DNA of 64,000 nt, from assembly GCA_035772785.1 (NCBI GenBank), contig JAOCPU010000002.1, positions 682,001 to 746,000 on the forward strand, in the 5' to 3' direction. Source of the stretch: Phlebiopsis flavidoalba (Eukaryota > Basidiomycota > Agaricomycetes > Polyporales > Phanerochaetaceae). The translations under genes were made by a program, and so were the position numbers. The notes under the pieces were generated by a model. The model was given only the letters and a program-made list of their open reading frames with translations, made no database searches and was not told where the DNA came from. Each line of letters starts with the position of its first letter. Positions within the stretch are counted from its first letter, which is position 1. Positions 58,047-64,000 of this stretch are shown here, piece by piece.

Positions 58047-60742
58047 TCATCCTATATTCAAAAGCTGAAATATCTCTGCGCTGAATGCGTGATCCGATCT
58101 GCAGGTATATCGAACGATATCCCCAAATGACGGTCGATGGTACACGAACTCTGAAGTATAGGTGCGGTAGAAGATGCTGAGGGAAGCCCTCATACGTCTG
58201 CCAGGATACCACACGATGATCTGCTTGACCGTTTTCCGCTCTTCAGATGAGCTATCAGCGGAAGGCTGTTGATGAAAGGCAGCAGGATGCAGTGAATGAC
58301 TGCTCCCAAGGATCGTCATCATCCGGTCACCCGACCGTACGCGCACCCGATGGGACACCACTCTGGGGAAGACCCTCCCAATGTCGACCTCGAAACATCC
58401 CACACGTCCTGGGGGCAGAGGTAGCGGGGACAGGAAACTACCCACCGCAAGCGACACTCTGCTCCCCAGCCGCCTCTCGCGTTCCTCGATTTCGTTGTCA
58501 GGCGCCTGCACCCGCACTTCGACGACGCTGCGCACGCTCGACGCCTTGCGCCGCCCTGCGTTGAGCTCCCTGCCGAGCCACTCGGTCCCCTCCGCATGCT
58601 TCTCAGGTTCCCAGAAGTCACGCCCGTCGATTGTGTGTAGCTCGTCGTCCGTCTGGCTGTCGCTCTCGGGCCCATGCAAGGATGGTGCGCCCGCGACCAT
58701 GGTGACAAGCTCGGCGCCGATGGAGTCGCCGCATATAACACGGTATGCACGTACGAGGTCTTCGGCGTCACGGTGGGCTCGAAGAGTAATCAGCGTACCC
58801 GTCCAGCAAGGGGTGATGGCGTGCAGCGGAGAACAAGTCGCCCAGATAAATGTTCAGAGAAGGATGGATGAACGTGTAGGCCTCAGGGATGCTGCTGTTA
58901 GCTTCTGGCTCGGCGTTTGGGGGTCTGAATGGGCGCAGGGATGGTCAGCGCACGCAGCTCGTCAAGCTCTTCAGATGAAATAATCGGTGTTGTTGTGTTG
59001 TTGTGGTGGTGGGTAGGCGTCAATTGTGGCGAAGCCCCGAGAGGCAATTGTCGTAGACAGTGGTGACGGCGATGTGCCCGATAGCATCGAGTAGGATGTA
59101 ATGCAGATAGCGGCATACGCGGAGATACTGAATGAAAAGGAGGCGGACAAAGGAGTCGAGATAGATGACCGGTATGCTGTGTACGCTTGTCGAACAGAGG
59201 ATGAGATGTTCACGTCCGCACTCATGGGAAACCTATCAAGCTAGAAGGGTTTCAGCGACAACATCTGTATCTGAAGTCTTCGATGGGCTAACCAGTGTCT
59301 CGAGTATCGGAGGTCTTTCGTGAGGATCAACGTGGACAAACATAGAGCAAAAGGAAATCTGACGGAAGGTCCCAAGTTCCTTCCAGGCCAGCGGGTAATT
59401 CATGTGGAGTCACTGTCAAAGGTGATTTTGCGGTCTTGAAGCGCCCGAAGCAACGTCCGTTGGGCAGGAATCTCCCCCGACAAGCTCGAGACCGAAAGAC
59501 ACGACAAGGGCCCTGGGAAAATGCGAGGCTGCAGAATGCGGGTTTGAGTGTGATGTTCCAGGGCGGGAGGATAGGGGATAGGCTGTGTGTCTGTGTACTT
59601 CTTCAAAGGAGGTTGGTTTCAGTCTGCGCTCTAGGAGGGGGCCTGGGGTCGTAACCTCAGAGTTGATGCTGGAGGAGATCGGCACCCGCTTGGATGCGAC
59701 AGAAGTGGTATCTGTCTGAGAGTCCAGAGTGCTCTCCTGGTGTGCAATGGTGATGGAAGCGGGGAAGAAGAATACCCGGTGAATCGACTGGGCCCGTCAG
59801 GGGGTAGAGTAGGACGATCGTTTGGGAGCATGTCACACTGCCTGCGGTCTACGCGATCTGTCGCGTGAGCTCTCGGTCAGCGAGAGAGAACTATGTCGGT
59901 GGAAGTGCTTCTCTCGATAAGAATAGCCTGCGAAGAAAGTCATTGGGCTGTTCCGGAGAATGCGTGTTTGTGGGGGCTGTATAGGAGTTACACCTTGAGG
60001 GTCATGCGTTTTTGCCCTTGTACTTCATGTGGTAGGGAACCCTCCGAAGACCGTGTAGCGAAGGATCTGTTAGGCATTGAGGTTCAGCTCGTCGCTCGGA
60101 ATAAGATAATTCGTTCTTAGGATAATGATATGGTCCACCGGTCATACAGATGGGGACATACTATCATGCATTAGAGGATACAAATTCCGCCCAGACTGTC
60201 GACTATCCCCATTCGGGATAATCGTCCGATCATTTCATCGAATTACGACAATGACAGGCTACGTGGTATCGGGGAATGGTCCTTCGTGTGCTGATAGTTA
60301 TTTCAAATGTCAACAGACGTGAATAATAACATCACCAAGCTCGTGTATATTTGACATTGAACTGGTTGGTTGGTTTCGCTGAATTAACAGCCCAGCAGTT
60401 AGGTGGCGACCATGAAGCATGACTTCACAGGCTGCGAAGAAGTACGGACTATGCATCATAATCCATGCGTAGATCGTTGGAACCGTGAGGGAAAAAGAAC
60501 AGCGTGTAAGAAGACATTGAAGTACTCACACCAGTGCAGCTATATTCATTACGAGGCCGACATCTTCCGGCTAGTCCTCTAAGACGAGGTGTTAGACCCA
60601 AGAAGAAGACTTTTTCACCATGGTGGCCGTGAGGTCCGCCCGCGATTATGCATAGGAAAGGATAGACTGAAAAGATCACGGGATCCAAAGGGAAGTCACA
60701 CGAAGCAATGGGCCTCACGAATACTGTCTTCAAGTAAGGCAC
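58047..60742 (-). CDS. Fungal AAA/Mg-chelatase (ChlI/MoxR-like) protein
   Basis: Large minus-strand gene, convergent with ILV1 (45 bases apart). Conserved blocks from the N-terminus: YLKTVFVRPIASCDFPLDPV (60735-60678), then PEDVGLVMNIAALV (about 60575-60535). A Ser/Pro-rich region runs to 59650. An AAA-like block has RALVVSGLEL-IPAQRTLLRA with LQDRKITFDSD (59500-59410), DPHERPPILETL, and MSADVNISSSVRQAYTAYRS (59225-59166). Then YTFIHPSLNIYLGDLFSAAR and TLRAHRDAEDLVRAYRVICG with DSIGAEL (58790-58710). The C-terminal part has DDELHTIDGRDFWEPEKHAE and GRVFPRVVSHRVRVRSG, typical of a lid domain, then an intron and the stop at 58047. I do not see a Walker A motif in the readable sequence, so ATPase activity is uncertain. 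I connect it with the ChlI/MoxR-like family by block order only. Role unknown. Confidence 0.5.
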
Positions 60743-63700
60743 GAAAAGTAGGCACGTGCACCGATACCGTTCGATGATACAGTGTCATGTTTCTGATTCG
60801 CACAAGCACGCAATGCCCCTTCAGATGAGTCATTGAAGAGGCGACCTGGTGCCAGATATAGGTTTCCCGAGAGTAAATGAGATCTATCCAAGACACGAGC
60901 CGCACGACATGGTGATTGGTAGCGAAGGAAAGAACCGGCAATGGGCGCTAAAAAAGGCTCGGTTATGGATTCAGTCTTCCCAGGGGCTGGTGTTCAAGTC
61001 GGCAGTGGACTTCCTTGAGGCTTTTCTCCTTCTGACGATGGTACCCTGTTGTCCTATCATACCTCATTTCTACGTGTGTCATAAGGCCAGCCGACGTGAC
61101 AGCACTCACCCGACGAGTAAGTAGGTAAAGTACAACTAGGAATGTACACGTACCGGAAACGCGGACGCAGGCAAACAAACGCAACTAGCGGCCAACCAAG
61201 TGGACACTTCTCACACCGGTGCCATGCTTTTGTTACCCGAGGGTGGAAGAGTGCTTATGCTGACGCTGTAGTCATGGGTCTCAGACTTACGAAAGACTCT
61301 CTTCAGGTTAATCAGACACGTCTAACTTTTACAATATGTAGTACCACTTGCGATCTCTCAACCAGTCGCTGTGGCGCCGGTGGCTTGAACTTCGAAGTCA
61401 AAGGTAAATGACCCGGTTGATATAGTCAGAAGTGAGCTGTATGATTCTAGCTACATGATGAGAAATACTATCCGACAAGAGTCAAAGGTATCTTCATGTG
61501 GCGGGGATGATGTAGTGAGTCGTAGTGAGGATGTACTAATGCAAATGTCATTGACTCCTGCACACACCCCTCGAATGCCTGTTGCTGTTTGGTCAAGATA
61601 TAGAAGCTTCTATCCTTAATAGGGCGATTTTTTCTTTGGTTCCCAAACACATGAACTAATCACTTATACCCGATGAGAAACTATCGTATCTCTGAGTGTG
61701 CACAGCAGATCACCCCACAAAAGATCTGCCTCCACACGACAGGCATAAATCCATTCCAAGCATTTCAGTATTGCAATGCTTTGCTCCTAGGAATGATTGA
61801 GAATATAGTCTTCAGGCCCACTCTATTTATTACAAAAGGCGTGGCGTAATAATGAGCGTCTCCGGGTGGCAAGTGCATAAATTTATACATGCGAAGCCTT
61901 GACGGCCATCGAGTTCACAATAAGCAGATGGCCGGTATCGACTGATTAAGGTAGATTATTATCGATTTATCGCAGGAGCGGTGGTGCTACAGCTGCGTTG
62001 CTGAATGAAGTCATGGTATTCCCTACTGAGTGAAACGAGCCCCATAATGTGGTTATCTCACGATTCGTTACGTTCCCATCTACATCGTGAAGTACACTTA
62101 CCACGGCTATTTATTCTGTTGATCGCTCGCTGGACGGACAAGTGGATCTGCGAGCACTGCCGTCCTCGATTAGCTCACATACCATTGATCGTGGCGTTCG
62201 CTGAGCTGTCAATAACCTTCTTGCCTGGTATGTGTCCAAATGATGTGGATACGTGCGTCTGACAAAGCGTTCCCAGACCATCATGAAGAGTGATGTCGTC
62301 GTCGGTGGTATCTAGTCTCGCAATAGTCCTACTCACCGGCTGGATATGTAATGTCTGGAGGATCCGCGATCGATAGACGATAGCATTTTGCCTACTACAG
62401 TCTGCCAGCGAGCAAATCTCCTTTGCCCACTCGGGACCAATCAACCGCGCGCATTCGTAAACACCGAGAGACCAGAGTTACAAGGAGAAATCAGTGGAGG
62501 ATTCTAGTCATCTGATATCAGAGTGAATCGTCTATGCACGAAGCTTCAGCATGCATTTAACTCACGAAGTCAACGAAGTCCGGGGGCCGTTGCAGGAAAT
62601 GCTAATGCCACAGGCCACAGCTGTCATTCCTGATAGCACCCGTAAAACGGATGCCGCCTCCGGGGTATGCATTGCATATTCAGCCATGTTGTCCCTGGAC
62701 GCCCCACAGTAGCATGCACAGTAGATAGCCGTGCCACCCAATGCGCACACTTTGACAACCAGTCAGTGCCTAATATTCAAGAGCGCATCATCAAGTCCAG
62801 ACTGTGCGCCTCGCCCGTCATACTTAATGTACTCCCTCATGATTCCGAGAAGCACCGGATCAGCGCAATTCGTCGCATATTGTGTGCTTAGCCATGCTAA
62901 GAGGACGCGCGTCCATGAGGGGAGGTCGCTTCATGGAAATCCTTCAACCGAGATGCATGTACACTTGACCAATCTGTGGATATCGGGGAGGCCCCCTGAT
63001 TTGTCCTGGATGCCAAAACCCAGAAGACATGAGGAAAGAAAGAGGATTACAATGACATCGAATGCTCGGCAAGACAGTTACTACTAGCAGCGCTGCTGCG
63101 TTTGCAATTCCTTCTCAACTCGCGTCTGTCGCGTCGGCGACAAACCCTGTTTCCTTAAACTTGTTCGGCGTCGGCGTGATGTTTATCATGGAGAATCGAA
63201 TGTTATCGATAATGCTGATAGCTCCTCGGGTTTGCCTGCTAGGCTCCGCTAGGTCGCTACTGCAGCTGTGATATTGATGGATAGGAAACGCTTGTCGCAG
63301 TCTGCGGCCTTGAAATTTGTTGGATTGCAGACTGAGGACCAAGCAGAATTATGACGCCCTAAGTTGACGCCAGGTATGGTGAGAGCAACTCGAATGCCTA
63401 TTTGTTAGCAATGCTTCTCCGAACCCACCGAGTTGGACAAATCAACATCTGTATGCGGGGCGACCCGCTCTGAACGAACTTGGATGATTGACTTTTTCAG
63501 CGACTGAGTGTAGTCAGATCCATCGGGGCACGTAGATCAAGATCGGCATTTGCCATACATGGTAGCCCCGAGCGGTCCCCGTCCGACTCGTCCCTCTTTC
63601 CTTGTGCTTGTGCTCGTTTCATCCCAACCAAAATCCAAATCGCATCGCAAAGTCGAAAATTCAGGGGAGAATAACCTTTATCTTTACGCGTGCCGTTTAA

Positions 63701-64000
63701 TTACATGGCTGTGCTGCTGGGAAACCTAGGCATCACTCCGGTAAGTGCACTTCGCGGTTGTCGACATGGTGATGAGATGTCTGGAGGCGTGTTTGATTCA
63801 TTTCGTTGTTTGTGCAGGGCTCTCGAACACTTTGATTTGAGTGGGCAACCCGTGGCCTGGTCCCGGCGGCTTCACCAGAGGTCACGACCATGTCAGCGTC
63901 TCGCAGAGCGCGGGCCAGAGGGCCGACACACAAATGCCGTGGATTCCAGCGTCATGCATGCACATCCTTCCCAAGACCCTGATCCTACCCTTTGGTGCGT
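60743..64000. other. Unassigned 3.3 kb at the window end
   Basis: No gene is recognised. The best coding-like material is on the minus strand. 62444-62280 reads MIGPEWAKEICSLADCSRQN, then IVYRSRILQTLHIQP. 62900-62570 reads WLSTQYATNCADPVLLGIMR and EYIKYDGRGAQSGLDDALLN, then VCALGGTAIYCACYCGAS. 63250-63115 reads AISIIDNIRFSMINITPTPN, then KFKETGFVADATDAS. These may be exons of one minus-strand gene with membrane character, but I cannot name a family. 61400-62000 is AT-rich and appears empty. Other frames are short and motif-free. Confidence 0.3.

Noticed and set aside
1..64000. CRISPR array, prophage, toxin-antitoxin or bacterial operon
   Set aside because: The window is intron-rich fungal DNA; no regularly spaced repeats, phage genes or Shine-Dalgarno-linked gene runs are present.

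Overview
This window is nuclear DNA of a filamentous basidiomycete, most likely an Agaricomycete (mushroom or polypore lineage). The genes are split by many short GT-AG introns of about 45 to 75 bases. Two features are typical of Agaricomycetes: a tandem pair of DUF6533-type membrane proteins and a small secreted or membrane-anchored protein with a conserved CGIGVLLRMFWVM segment. I see no rRNA, no convincing tRNA, no CRISPR array and no intact transposon. Almost every recognisable gene carries one-to-few-base insertions or deletions that break the frame inside strongly conserved protein. These breaks also occur in essential single-copy genes (TOP1, RPS23, ILV1, SNX3), so I read them as uncorrected long-read assembly errors, not pseudogenisation. 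Gene calls are therefore given as locus spans stitched across frames, not as clean open reading frames.

Layout. 0.1-6.7 kb: two diverged tandem copies of a DUF6533 membrane-protein gene, separated by about 2.9 kb without a recognisable gene. 7-12.8 kb: a GC-rich block with an unrecognised plus-strand coding region and a secreted subtilisin-like protease with a PA insert. 13.3-14.4 kb: a ZCCHC9-like CCHC zinc-knuckle protein. 14.4-20.4 kb: a poorly readable 6 kb stretch with one likely unrecognised minus-strand gene. 20.4-24.9 kb: convergent SNX3 (sorting nexin 3) and TRAPPII subunit Trs65. 25-26 kb: an AT-rich spacer bracketed by repeated TTTGTACCCG words. 26.1-37.6 kb: the small membrane protein, ELP6, a D-amino-acid-oxidase-like flavoenzyme, a homoserine-acetyltransferase-family alpha/beta hydrolase, RPS23 (uS12) and CDP-diacylglycerol synthase. 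39.1-49.2 kb: TOP1, COG2 and a PHD-finger (Cti6-like) protein. 49.5-58.0 kb: VPS8, interrupted by about 0.9 kb of A-rich garbled sequence, and ILV1 threonine deaminase. 58.0-60.7 kb: a fungal AAA/Mg-chelatase-like protein. 60.7-64 kb: no recognisable gene.

This is mostly ordinary housekeeping content. Four genes serve membrane traffic (SNX3, Trs65, COG2, VPS8), but they are not an operon-like unit and their proximity is probably coincidence. No defence or biosynthetic system was found. The observations most worth a second look are the A-rich pseudo-duplication inside VPS8 (almost certainly an assembly artefact), a 17-base near-match to the Tn5/Nextera mosaic end, two catalytic residues that sit on tiny exons (12 nt in the protease, about 24 nt in TOP1), the TTTGTACCCG word array, and the unassigned 14.4-20.4 kb coding material.
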